Shown one piece after another: positions 20,085 through 28,137 of a DNA stretch of 64,000 bases (the stretch's first letter is position 1; every line of letters starts with the position of its first letter). The notes below the pieces were generated by a model that did not search any database, was not told the DNA's origin, and saw only the letters and a program-made list of their open reading frames with translations. The position numbers and the translations under genes were made by a program. Location of the stretch: positions 310,001-374,000 of the forward strand of contig NZ_JACHXI010000001.1 of the NCBI RefSeq assembly GCF_014191985.1, given 5' to 3'. This stretch comes from Azomonas macrocytogenes. Lineage in GTDB: Bacteria; Pseudomonadota; Gammaproteobacteria; Pseudomonadales; Pseudomonadaceae.

Positions 20085-21026
20085 ATGGATATCAAACAAC
20101 TACAGTTTCTCTGCGCACTCGATCACTACGGTCACTTCAGCCATGCGGCCGATGCCTGTCATGTAACCCAGCCGACTCTGTCAATGCGCCTCAAGCGCCT
20201 TGAAGAAGAGCTGGGCGTGCCGCTGGTGCTGCGCAACCAGCGCTTCGAGGGCTTCACGCCCGAAGGCAAGCGCCTGCTGGCCTGGGCGCGCCAGGTGGTC
20301 AACGCCTACGACGGGATGAAAACCGAGGCCAATCGCCTCAAGGGCACACTGGTCGGCACCTTGCGCATCGGCATGGTGCCACTCAGCCATGTCTGCCTGC
20401 TGCCGCTGCTCAAACTGCTGCGTGAACAAGCGCCGCAGGTGCGCTATCAACTGCATGCACTGAGCTCCGGCAGTATTCTCGAACGGATCGACAACAACAC
20501 CCTCGATGTGGGGCTCACCTACCTGCCGCAGATCGAGACCGACCGCTGCCGCATCCTGCCATTGGGCAGTCCCGCCATCGGCCTGCTTTACCATCCGGCA
20601 CTGTTCGAGTTTACCGAGGGTGACGGCCCACTCGACTGGAATCGTATCGCCGAGGTGCCACTGGGACTGCTGAGCACATCGATGCGTTTCCGCCAGGGGA
20701 TCGACAGCAGTGCCGCGGCGCATGGTGTTGTACTACAGCCAGTGATCGAATCCGACGCCGTCGACCACCTCATTGAGTGCGTAAACACCGGATTGTGCTG
20801 CACGCTCATCCCCCTGCCAGCCCCTACCTCTCCCCTGTTCGACCAACTCCGCGTCGAACCACTCGCGGTCGCCTTGAACCAATTACCACTGGCGCTGATC
20901 TGCCGCAGCAGCGAGCTCAACCCCCTGACCCGCGCCCTGATGCAGCAAGCCGAGCAGTGGATCAATGCGCAAAACTTCAAGACACAGGTCCTGCCGGATG
21001 TCTTCTGCTCGATATTTTCCGAGTGA
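20085..21026 (+). CDS. LysR-family transcriptional regulator of the formate block
   Basis: LTTR of 313 residues. The N-terminal winged helix-turn-helix (1-60) reads FLCALDHYGHFSHAADACHVTQPTLSMRLKRLEEELGVPLV. The co-inducer domain starts near 90 with LRIGMVPLSHV. It sits between the channel gene and fdhD on the same strand. Both flanking genes have the duplicated upstream region, so it is the obvious candidate to bind those repeats. LTTRs usually bind a T-N11-A dyad and activate in response to a small molecule, here perhaps formate. The target assignment is inference from position. Confidence 0.88.
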   Translation: MDIKQLQFLCALDHYGHFSHAADACHVTQPTLSMRLKRLEEELGVPLVLRNQRFEGFTPEGKRLLAWARQVVNAYDGMKTEANRLKGTLVGTLRIGMVPLSHVCLLPLLKLLREQAPQVRYQLHALSSGSILERIDNNTLDVGLTYLPQIETDRCRILPLGSPAIGLLYHPALFEFTEGDGPLDWNRIAEVPLGLLSTSMRFRQGIDSSAAAHGVVLQPVIESDAVDHLIECVNTGLCCTLIPLPAPTSPLFDQLRVEPLAVALNQLPLALICRSSELNPLTRALMQQAEQWINAQNFKTQVLPDVFCSIFSE

Positions 21027-21034
21027 CACCTCGC

Positions 21035-21149
21035 ACCCTTCATAGATAGCGTCGATCACCGGATCAACACTGGCGATTGGACGCACAGCACAGGCAGGAC
21101 TTAGGCTTTACTGCAAGAGCCCTATAGCATTCAGCCAAGTCTGTCCATG
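21035..21149 (+). promoter_or_regulatory. fdhD upstream region, near-duplicate of the channel-gene leader
   Basis: Aligns base by base with 18885-18991 through the start codon. The 21-base identical core is at 21062-21082. Shared CTTAGGCTT and a TATAG-AT element (possible -10) precede the start by about 25-30 bases. Neither copy has an obvious Shine-Dalgarno sequence before its ATG. Confidence 0.7.
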
Positions 21150-22043
21150 ATCTCAATCAATATTCCACCAGCCACCGCAGAACCAAGCGAAACCTTGCAC
21201 TATGACGGAATGGCAAGCAGCGACTATCTGGACATGCATACCCGGCAGCAGGCCAGTGCCCAACTGATCGAAGAGATGCCGCTGGCGATCAGCTACAACG
21301 GCCTCGGTCACGCCGTGATGATGGTGACCCCCCGGGATCTGGAAGACTTCCTGTTCGGCTTCTCCCTGAGCGAAGGCGTGATAAACAGCGCCGATGAGAT
21401 CCGCGACTGGTCCATCGAGGCAGCGCCCCTTTCCTGCCATCTGGATACATCTGCGGCCACCGCGCTTGCCGCCGACATCCACCTCAGTCCCCGTGTGCTG
21501 GACAGCCTCAAGCAAACCCGCAAGCGCCGCCAGGGCGCCACCGGCTGCGGTATCTGCGGCATCGAATCGCTCGACGAGGCGATGCCGCCACTGCCCAGAC
21601 TGGAGGCCAGCCCGCCGCCGCCACTCAGCCAGCTTGAACCGCTGCGCGACTACCTGTTCAGCCAACAAACACTCGGTGGCCAGGCCGGGGCGATCCATGC
21701 GGCGGCGCTGCTGGACCCCGACGGCCAATTGTTGGCCTGCCGCGAGGATATCGGCCGGCACAACGCGCTGGACAAACTGATCGGCGCGAGCCTGCGGGCA
21801 CGGCGCGACCTGCGCGGCCATGCCGCCGTGATGAGCAGCCGCTGCAGCACCGAACTGATCCAGAAGGCACTGCGCGCCGGCCTCTCGACCCTGATCCATC
21901 TCGCCTCGCCGAGCGTGCTGGCCGTGCAACTGGCGCGCCGGCAAGGCCTGAACCTGATCCACCTGCCCAGACACAGCGGACCACGCCTCTACGCCGGCGC
22001 CGCGCTCGACACGGCGCCCTGCGCGCACAAGGAGACCCCATGA
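21147..22043 (+). CDS. fdhD: Formate dehydrogenase accessory sulfurtransferase FdhD
   Basis: Protein of 298 residues that transfers sulfur from a cysteine desulfurase to the molybdenum cofactor, an essential step for formate dehydrogenase activity. The catalytic CxxC is GCGICGIE at about 131-138. The conserved FLFGFSLSEGVI lies near 68-80, and GGQAGAIHAAALLDPDG with EDIGRHNALDKLIGA near 172-215. It overlaps the downstream oxidoreductase gene by 4 bases (ATGA), indicating translational coupling to its client enzyme. The start aligns with the duplicated leader described upstream. Confidence 0.96.
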   Translation: MISINIPPATAEPSETLHYDGMASSDYLDMHTRQQASAQLIEEMPLAISYNGLGHAVMMVTPRDLEDFLFGFSLSEGVINSADEIRDWSIEAAPLSCHLDTSAATALAADIHLSPRVLDSLKQTRKRRQGATGCGICGIESLDEAMPPLPRLEASPPPPLSQLEPLRDYLFSQQTLGGQAGAIHAAALLDPDGQLLACREDIGRHNALDKLIGASLRARRDLRGHAAVMSSRCSTELIQKALRAGLSTLIHLASPSVLAVQLARRQGLNLIHLPRHSGPRLYAGAALDTAPCAHKETP

Positions 22044-24358
22044 GCGAAAAACACGCAACCGACGCCTACTACAAACCCTACGACGGCCCGGCGGGCGGCT
22101 GGGGCGCGCTCAAATCGACCCAGCACTTCTGGCTGAGCAGCGGCAACGCCACCCGCAACGTCCGCACTCTGCTCAACACCAACCAGCCGCACGGCTTCGA
22201 CTGCCCGGGCTGCGCCTGGGGCGAGCAGCACAAGCCTGGCATGGTGCGTTTTTGCGAGAACGGCGCCAAGGCGGTCAACTGGGAAGCCACCGGCCGCACC
22301 GTGGATGCGGCCTTCTTCGCCAAGCACAGCGTCAGCGCGCTCTACGCGCAGAGCGACTACTTCCTGGAATACCAAGGTCGCCTCACCGAACCGATGCGCT
22401 ACAACCCGAATACCGATCACTACGAACCGATCGCCTGGGACGACGCCTTCGCGCTGATCGGCGAGACCCTGCGCGGGCTCGATTCGCCCGACCAGGTGGA
22501 GTTCTACACTTCGGGACGCGCCAGCAACGAAGCGGCCTTCCTTTATCAGTTGTTCGCCCGCGCCTACGGTACCAACAACTTTCCCGACTGTTCCAACATG
22601 TGCCATGAAGCGAGCGGCTACGGCTTGATCAGCAGCATCGGCATCGGCAAGGGCACCGTCTCCATCGACGACTTCGAACAAGCCGACGCAGTGTTCGTGT
22701 TCGGCCAGAACCCCGGCACCAACCACCCGCGCATGCTCGACACCCTGCGCGACGTGATCAAGCACGGCAAGCAGGTGCTCTGCTTCAACACCCTCAAAGA
22801 GCGTGGCCTGGAGCGCTTCCAGCACCCGCAGAACCCGCTGGAGATGCTGACCAACGGCTTCACCCCGCTCAACACCGCCTACTTCACCCCCAAGCTCGGC
22901 GGCGACATGGCGGCGGTGCGCGGCATCGTCAAGGTGCTGATCGCACTCGAGGAAGAAGCCCAGCAACGTGGCGAACAGGTGTTCGACCATGCCTTCATCG
23001 CCGAACACACCCAGGGCATGGACGACTACCTTGCCCAGGTGAAAGCCACCTCCTGGGAAAAGATCCTCGAACAGTCCGGCCTCACCCGCGAGGAAATCGT
23101 CAGTGCCGCCCAAGTCTATGCCAAGGCCGACAGCGTGATCTGCACCTGGGCGATGGGCGTCACCCAGCACAAGCACTCCGTGCCCACCGTCCACGAGATC
23201 GTCAACCTGCTGCTGCTGCGCGGCAACCTCGGCAAGCCCGGCGCCGGCGCCTGCCCGGTGCGCGGCCACAGCAACGTGCAGGGCGACCGTACCATGGGGA
23301 TCAACGAGAAACCCGCCGCTGCCCTGCTGGACAAGCTCGCCGAACGCTTCGGCTTCGAGCCGCCGCGCAACCACGGCCATGCGGTGGTGCCGGCGATCCA
23401 CGCCATGCTGGAAGGCAAAAGTCGGGTCTTCATCGGCCTCGGCGGCAACTTCGCCGCAGCGACACCCGATACCCCCGCTACCGAGCAAGCGCTGCGCAAT
23501 TGCGACCTCACCGTGCAGATCAGCACCAAGCTGAACCGCTCGCACCTGGTCACCGGCAAGAACGCGCTGATCCTGCCCTGCCTGGGCCGCACCGACATCG
23601 ACATGCAGGCCACTGGCTCGCAACACGTAACGGTCGAGGACTCTTTCAGCATGGTGCACGCCTCCAGCGGCGTGCTGGAGCCGCTCTCCCTGGAAATGCG
23701 CTCGGAACCGGCGATCATCGCCGGCATGGCCAAGGCGACCCTGGGCAACCACCCGGTGAACTGGATGGAGTTGATCGAGGATTACGATCGCATCCGCGAC
23801 CTGATCGCCGAAGTGATTCCCGGCTTTACCGATTTCAACCAGCAGATCGCCCAGCCCGGCGGCTTCTACCTCGGCAACAGCGCCCGCGAGCACCGCTGGA
23901 ACACTCCGGCCAGCAAGGCGATCATGCATAGCCATGAGCTGCCCCGGCACATCCTCCACGATGCCGCAGCCGAGCACCTGACCGATGCCACGCTGATCAT
24001 GCAGACCCTGCGCTCCCACGATCAATACAACACCACCATCTACGGCCTGAACGACCGCTATCGCGGTATCAAGAACGAACGCAAGGTGGTCTTCATCAAC
24101 CCCGCCGACCTGGAGCGCCTGGGGTTCAGCGAGGGTCAGGAAGTGAGCATCCGCTCGGTCTGGAACGACGGCCAGGAGCGTCGCGTCGACGGCTTCAAAC
24201 TGGTGCCCTACAGCATCCCGGCCGGCAACGTCGCCGCCTACTACCCGGAAACTAACCCACTGGTACCGCTGACCAGCGTTGGCGATTACAGCAACACGCC
24301 GACCTCGAAAAGCATCGCAGTAGTCCTGGAACCTCATCAAAGCGCCCGGATCGCCTGA
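22040..24358 (+). CDS. FdhF/YdeP-family molybdopterin oxidoreductase (formate dehydrogenase alpha-type)
   Basis: Cytoplasmic bis-MGD enzyme of 772 residues related to formate dehydrogenase. The N-terminal cluster has only three clear cysteines, C55 and C58 (CPGCAW) and C72 (FCENG). The residue corresponding to selenocysteine of E. coli FDH-H is Cys188 in NMCHEASGYG. Cofactor motifs include FVFGQNPGTNHPRML and RGHSNVQGDRTMG. No twin-arginine signal or membrane segment is visible. It overlaps fdhD and is followed by moaA after 76 bases. No beta or gamma subunit gene is nearby, so it probably acts as a single-subunit enzyme with a soluble acceptor. Formate as substrate is inferred from the neighbours. 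Confidence 0.88.
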   Translation: MSEKHATDAYYKPYDGPAGGWGALKSTQHFWLSSGNATRNVRTLLNTNQPHGFDCPGCAWGEQHKPGMVRFCENGAKAVNWEATGRTVDAAFFAKHSVSALYAQSDYFLEYQGRLTEPMRYNPNTDHYEPIAWDDAFALIGETLRGLDSPDQVEFYTSGRASNEAAFLYQLFARAYGTNNFPDCSNMCHEASGYGLISSIGIGKGTVSIDDFEQADAVFVFGQNPGTNHPRMLDTLRDVIKHGKQVLCFNTLKERGLERFQHPQNPLEMLTNGFTPLNTAYFTPKLGGDMAAVRGIVKVLIALEEEAQQRGEQVFDHAFIAEHTQGMDDYLAQVKATSWEKILEQSGLTREEIVSAAQVYAKADSVICTWAMGVTQHKHSVPTVHEIVNLLLLRGNLGKPGAGACPVRGHSNVQGDRTMGINEKPAAALLDKLAERFGFEPPRNHGHAVVPAIHAMLEGKSRVFIGLGGNFAAATPDTPATEQALRNCDLTVQISTKLNRSHLVTGKNALILPCLGRTDIDMQATGSQHVTVEDSFSMVHASSGVLEPLSLEMRSEPAIIAGMAKATLGNHPVNWMELIEDYDRIRDLIAEVIPGFTDFNQQIAQPGGFYLGNSAREHRWNTPASKAIMHSHELPRHILHDAAAEHLTDATLIMQTLRSHDQYNTTIYGLNDRYRGIKNERKVVFINPADLERLGFSEGQEVSIRSVWNDGQERRVDGFKLVPYSIPAGNVAAYYPETNPLVPLTSVGDYSNTPTSKSIAVVLEPHQSARIA

Positions 24359-24434
24359 CAACCGTCCGAATCGCTGGTTTTTTCGGGCGGCGGCGGACAA
24401 CCGCCCCGCCTCCGACCCTGGAAAGGAGCTACGC

Positions 24435-25409
24435 TTGATTCTTCACGATAACTGGGGTCGGCAGTTCCGTTATCTACGGCTGTCCCTGACCGACGTCTGC
24501 AACATGCGCTGCGACTACTGCCTGCCGGACGGTTACCAGCGTACCCATGACGACAGCTTCCTCGACACCGCCGAGGCGGTCCGGCTGGTCGCGGCCTTCG
24601 CCCGCCTGGGCACCCGCAAGCTGCGCCTGACCGGCGGCGAGCCGACACTGCGCCGGGACCTGCCGGAGATCATCCGGCGCGGCAAGCAGCTGCCGGGCAT
24701 CGAAACCGTCGCCGTCACCACCAACGGGCTGAAACTGGGCCGACACCTGGAGTCTTGGCGCGAGGCTGGCCTGGATCAGATCAATGTGTCCGTCGACAGC
24801 CTGACACCCGGCAATTTCGCCCTGATCACCGGCCACGACCGGTTGCAGCAAATCCTCCAGGACATCGACCAGGCCCTTGCCGACAACTGGCGGCTGAAAG
24901 TCAATGCGGTGCTGATCCGCGGGCAGAACGACCGCGAACTGCCCGCCTTCCTGCACTGGCTGCGCGAGCGGCCGCTGACCCTGCGCTTCATCGAACTGAT
25001 GCGCACCAACGATAACGCCGACTACTACCAGCGCCACCACCTGCGCGGCGAAACCTGGCTGCGGCAACTGGTCCAGCAGGGCTGGGAAGAGCTGGAGCGC
25101 AAGGAGGACGCCGGTCCGGCGCGGGAGTTCCGTCATCCGGACTATGCCGGGCGCATCGGTTTCATCCTGCCCTATGCCTCCCACTTCTGCGCCAGTTGCA
25201 ACCGCCTGCGCGTCTCGGCCCGTGGCGACCTGCACCTGTGCCTGTTCACCGAACAGGGCTACAGCCTGCGCGACCTGCTCCAGCACGACGACCAGCAGGA
25301 CGAACTCTGCGCGCGCCTGCAGCGCCTGCTCGAAAACAAAGGCGAACACCACCCGCTGCTGGCCGAACAGAGCGGCGGCAACCGCCACTTCGCGGCGATC
25401 GGGGGCTAG
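24435..25409 (+). CDS. moaA: GTP 3',8-cyclase MoaA
   Basis: Radical SAM enzyme of 324 residues. With MoaC it converts GTP to cyclic pyranopterin monophosphate, the first step of molybdenum cofactor synthesis. The N-terminal SAM cluster is CNMRCDYC at about 22-29, TGGEPTLR follows near 65, and the second 4Fe-4S cluster is CASCNRLRVSARGDLHLC near 255-275. The C-terminus is GG, as required for activity in the E. coli enzyme. The start is TTG with a good AAGGAG six bases upstream. The stop codon TAG is created by the MITE inserted at 25407; without the insertion it would be TAA. Confidence 0.95.
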   Translation: MILHDNWGRQFRYLRLSLTDVCNMRCDYCLPDGYQRTHDDSFLDTAEAVRLVAAFARLGTRKLRLTGGEPTLRRDLPEIIRRGKQLPGIETVAVTTNGLKLGRHLESWREAGLDQINVSVDSLTPGNFALITGHDRLQQILQDIDQALADNWRLKVNAVLIRGQNDRELPAFLHWLRERPLTLRFIELMRTNDNADYYQRHHLRGETWLRQLVQQGWEELERKEDAGPAREFRHPDYAGRIGFILPYASHFCASCNRLRVSARGDLHLCLFTEQGYSLRDLLQHDDQQDELCARLQRLLENKGEHHPLLAEQSGGNRHFAAIGG

Positions 25410-25674
25410 GGCGTGTTATCAATTGCCCTCCCGATTGCGTTGCCGCCTGAAAACGGGCCAGGCAAGGCGCAGTCCGCAGGCAATAGTGGTTCTATTGCCA
25501 AGGACTGCAACGCGGCATGGTCCGTTTTCAGGCGCAACCCGAAGGGACGGGCCGTATTTTGCGCAGTGCTGCGTTGCTCGTCGTTCATTTGGAATGACCA
25601 AACGTCTCTCCTCACGCCTTGCCCTGCGCAAAATACGGCTCCGTCGCAACGGGGTGGCAATTGATGACACGCCC
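25409..25674. mobile_element. 266-bp MITE between moaA and mobA
   Basis: Terminal inverted repeats GGGCGTGTTATCAATTGCC and GGCAATTGATGACACGCCC match in 18 of 19 positions. They are flanked by TA direct repeats at 25407-25408 and 25675-25676. The interior has no gene but two further long stems: GCCTGAAAACGG/CCGTTTTCAGGC enclosing GGCAATAG/CTATTGCC, and GCCGTATTTTGCGCAG/TGCGCAAAATACGGC. TA target duplication is typical of Tc1/mariner-IS630-type transposases, so the element was probably moved in trans by one of these. I do not recognise a named family with certainty. Confidence 0.88.
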
Positions 25675-26224
25675 TAATGTGATCGGCGTACTGCTGACTG
25701 GCGGCGCGTCCAGCCGCATGGGGCGGGACAAAGCCGATCTCGACTGGTTCGGCACGCCCCTGCGGCAGCACATGGCCGACTGCCTGCGCGCGGCCGGCTG
25801 CCGGCAGGTGCTGCATGCCGGCAGCGCCGGCTGCCCGGACCATCGGCCCGGCCTCGGCCCGCTGGCCGGCATCCTCGCCGCCGCCCGCCAGGCTCCAGGC
25901 CAGGCCCTGCTGGTCTGCCCGGTGGACATGCCGCTGCTGGGCACCGAACTGCTGCAAGCCCTTGCCGAACAGCCCGGCGCCTGCTGTTATCAGGAGCATG
26001 TGCTGCCCTGCCGGATTCCCGCACGCGCCGACCTGCCCGAACTACTGGAGCAGCTACTGGCCGATCCGCAGCCACGCAACCGCAACCTGCGTGCCCTGCT
26101 GCAACGGCTGGATAGCCATGAGCTACCCTGCGCGCAACCGGAGCGCCTACTCAACACCAATACCCCCGAGCAGTACCAGCACTGCCTGGCCCTGGCTCGT
26201 CGCCTGAACCGAGGAGAAGCCTGA
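25664..26224 (+). CDS. mobA: Molybdenum cofactor guanylyltransferase MobA
   Basis: Nucleotidyltransferase of 186 residues that joins GMP from GTP to Mo-molybdopterin, giving the MGD form used by the neighbouring formate dehydrogenase. The signature LLTGGASSRMGRDKADLDW lies at about 10-28, and CPVDMPLLGTELLQAL near 85-100. The ATG at 25664 lies in the right terminal repeat of the MITE, so the first residues (MTRPN) would be transposon-derived. In-frame GTG at 25679 is the likely ancestral start and may still be used. The 3' end runs into moaB with almost no spacing. Confidence 0.93.
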   Translation: MTRPNVIGVLLTGGASSRMGRDKADLDWFGTPLRQHMADCLRAAGCRQVLHAGSAGCPDHRPGLGPLAGILAAARQAPGQALLVCPVDMPLLGTELLQALAEQPGACCYQEHVLPCRIPARADLPELLEQLLADPQPRNRNLRALLQRLDSHELPCAQPERLLNTNTPEQYQHCLALARRLNRGEA

Positions 26225-26769
26225 TGTCATCCCATGCCACCCAGAACTTCGTGCCACTGGCCATCGCCGTGCTGACCGTTTCCGACACCCGCACGCCGGA
26301 AACCGACAGCTCCGGCGACCTGCTGGTGGCCCGGCTGACCGAAGCCGGCCACACACTGGCCACCCGCGCCATCGAAAAGGACGACGTCTACCGCCTGCGC
26401 GCGCGGGTCTCGGCCTGGATCGCCGACCCGTCCATCCAGGTCGTCATCAGCACCGGCGGCACCGGCTTCTCCGGCCGCGACAGCACCCCGGAGGCGCTGG
26501 GCGTGCTGTTCGACAAGCACATCGAAGGCTTCGGCGAACTGTTCCGCCAGGTCTCCCTCACCCAGGTCGGCCCCTCCACCTTGCAAAGCCGGGCCCTGGC
26601 CGGCTTCGCCAACGGCACCCTGATCCTCTGCCTGCCGGGCAGTAACAACGCCTGCCAAACCGGCTGGGACGAAATCATCGCCAACCAGTTGGATGCCCGC
26701 ACCAAACCCTGCAACTTCGTTCCGCATCTGGCGCCGGCCGCCCCGTGCCCCTCCCGGGAGGCCCGATGA
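26224..26769 (+). CDS. moaB: Molybdenum cofactor biosynthesis protein MoaB (molybdopterin adenylyltransferase type)
   Basis: MoaB/MogA-fold protein of 181 residues. Members bind molybdopterin, and many adenylylate it before molybdenum insertion by Moe[20 protein letters not shown] lies near 14-32, and [16 protein letters not shown] near 76-91. No separate mogA is seen in the window, so this protein may supply the adenylylation step, though E. coli MoaB lacks that activity. Its start shares a base with the mobA stop (TGATG), and its stop overlaps the moaC ATG, marking a tightly coupled operon. Confidence 0.93.
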   Translation: MSSHATQNFVPLAIAVLTVSDTRTPETDSSGDLLVARLTEAGHTLATRAIEKDDVYRLRARVSAWIADPSIQVVISTGGTGFSGRDSTPEALGVLFDKHIEGFGELFRQVSLTQVGPSTLQSRALAGFANGTLILCLPGSNNACQTGWDEIIANQLDARTKPCNFVPHLAPAAPCPSREAR

Positions 26770-27260
26770 CCCTCACTCACCTCGACGCCCAGGGCAAGGC
26801 GCGCATGGTGGACGTCGGCGACAAGGCCGCCAGCCGCCGGCAAGCCGTGGCCGAAGCCTGGGTACACATGCAGGCCGAGACGCTGCAGCGGATCCTGGAC
26901 GGCGGCTTCGAAAAGGGTGACGTGTTCACCGTCGCCCGCATCGCCGGCATCCAGGCCGCCAAGCGCACCGCCGAACTGATCCCCCTCTGCCACCCGCTGA
27001 TGCTCGACCAGGTGCAGGTCGAACTGACCGCCGAGCCGCAACACCGGCGCGTGCACATCCAGGCCCGCTGCCGCCTTGAGGGCAAGACCGGGGTGGAAAT
27101 GGAAGCCCTGACCGCCGCCACCGTGGCCGCCCTGACGCTGTACGACATGTGCAAGGCGGTCGACCCGGCCATGACCATCGAACAGTTGCGGGTGTGCGAA
27201 AAGCTCGGCGGCAAGACCGGCCACTGGCGACACCCGGCGCTGACCAGCCAGACCGACTGA
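26766..27260 (+). CDS. moaC: Cyclic pyranopterin monophosphate synthase MoaC
   Basis: Hexameric enzyme of 164 residues that rearranges the MoaA product to cyclic pyranopterin monophosphate. Family motifs are [18 protein letters not shown] at about 14-31, [16 protein letters not shown] near 76-91, and [25 protein letters not shown] near 112-136, which carries the catalytic acidic and lysine residues. The ATG overlaps the moaB stop (ATGA), so it is translationally coupled. A gap of 190 bases containing three hairpins separates it from moaD. Confidence 0.95.
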   Translation: MTLTHLDAQGKARMVDVGDKAASRRQAVAEAWVHMQAETLQRILDGGFEKGDVFTVARIAGIQAAKRTAELIPLCHPLMLDQVQVELTAEPQHRRVHIQARCRLEGKTGVEMEALTAATVAALTLYDMCKAVDPAMTIEQLRVCEKLGGKTGHWRHPALTSQTD

Positions 27261-27296
27261 AATGGACCGAAAACCTCTGCCTCACAGCCTCTGTTC

Positions 27297-27420
27297 GGTG
27301 GACAAGCCTTCGGCGTTGTCCACCCTACCCCACCCGACACCCCACGTAGGGTGGAAAACCCGCGCAGCGTTTTCCACCGATGCCTGACGCTGGATAAGCC
27401 GCCAGCGGCATTATCCAGCG
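27297..27420. repeat. Three hairpin repeats in the moaC-moaD spacer
   Basis: GGTGGACAA/TTGTCCACC (27297-27324), GGTGGAAAACC-type stem (27350-27378) and CGCTGGATAA/TTATCCAGCG (27388-27420). The first two are separated by CTACC and GTAGG flanks, a pattern seen again after moaE. They resemble dispersed REP-like palindromes. Their place inside the operon could affect mRNA processing or the moaC:moaD expression ratio. Confidence 0.75.
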
Positions 27421-27452
27421 TCAGGCATAGACACTTTCCGGAGTACCCGACG

Positions 27453-27698
27453 ATGAAGATCCTGTTTTTCGCCGCCCTCAGGGACGCCCTGGGAACCGCC
27501 GAACTGGACTGGCCGGCCAGCCCCGGCCAGACCCTCGCCGACCTGCGCCGGCAACTGATGGCGCAATCCCCCCAATGGCAGCAGGCCTTCGCCAGCTATG
27601 CCCGCATGAGCGCCGTCGACCAGGAACTGGCCCACGACGGCACCCCGCTCGACGGCGCCCGCGAAGTGGCCTTCTTCCCCCTGGTGACCGGAGGCTGA
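27453..27698 (+). CDS. moaD: Molybdopterin synthase sulfur carrier subunit MoaD
   Basis: Ubiquitin-fold protein of 81 residues ending in the required GG (VTGG). The C-terminal glycine is adenylylated and then thiocarboxylated to donate sulfur for the dithiolene. The start MKILFFAALRDALG at 27453 is standard; the longer ORF reading comes from the hairpin repeats upstream. The gene is separated from moaE by a single base, fitting the 2:2 complex of the products. Confidence 0.95.
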   Translation: MKILFFAALRDALGTAELDWPASPGQTLADLRRQLMAQSPQWQQAFASYARMSAVDQELAHDGTPLDGAREVAFFPLVTGG

Positions 27699-27699
27699 A

Positions 27700-28137
27700 A
27701 TGATCCACCTGCAACGCGAACCGCTCGACCTCAACGCCCTGCAACAGCGACTCGACAGCCCGGACGGCCGCATCGGCGCGGCGGTGACCTTCTGCGGCAC
27801 CGTGCGCGACGACGGCGACGTAGTGGCCCTGGAACTGGAGCACTACCCCGGCATGACCGAACAGGCCATGCGGGCGCTGGTCGACGAGGCGCGGCAACGC
27901 TGGACGCTAGACCAGGCCCTGCTGGTACATCGCGTCGGGCGGATCGAACTGGGCCAGCCGATCGTCTGGGTCGGCATCAGCAGCGCCCACCGCGCCGAAG
28001 CCTTCGCCGCCTGCGAATTCCTCATGGACGCGCTGAAATCGCGGATTCCGCTGTGGAAGAAAGTGCACCGCCGTGATGGCGGCAGCGCCTGGATCGACGC
28101 CAAGCCCGGCGACCGGCAGCGAGCCGCGCGCTGGTGA
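27700..28137 (+). CDS. moaE: Molybdopterin synthase catalytic subunit MoaE
   Basis: Large subunit of molybdopterin synthase, 145 residues. It holds precursor Z while MoaD thiocarboxylate adds two sulfurs. GAAVTFCGTVRDDGD at about 26-40, ALELEHYPGMTEQAM near 44-58, and the active-site lysines in MDALKSRIPLWKKVHRRDGGSAWI near 108-131 are all present. It is the last gene of the moaA-moaE run; moeA is found 4.7 kb further on, across the iron-uptake unit. Confidence 0.95.
   Translation: MIHLQREPLDLNALQQRLDSPDGRIGAAVTFCGTVRDDGDVVALELEHYPGMTEQAMRALVDEARQRWTLDQALLVHRVGRIELGQPIVWVGISSAHRAEAFAACEFLMDALKSRIPLWKKVHRRDGGSAWIDAKPGDRQRAARW

Noticed and set aside
21989-24400. 803-codon minus-strand ORF opposite fdhD/FdhF-like
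   Set aside because: It is antisense to a clear molybdo-oxidoreductase, has a low-complexity V/A/G/H-rich composition and no family resemblance. Long antisense frames are expected in GC-rich codon-biased genes.
24359-24434. Moco riboswitch before moaA
   Set aside because: The gap is only 76 bases and shows no matching multi-stem structure; a simple Shine-Dalgarno and TTG start explain it.
24474-25388. 304-codon minus-strand ORF opposite moaA
   Set aside because: Shadow of moaA; repetitive V/Q/A composition with no domain.
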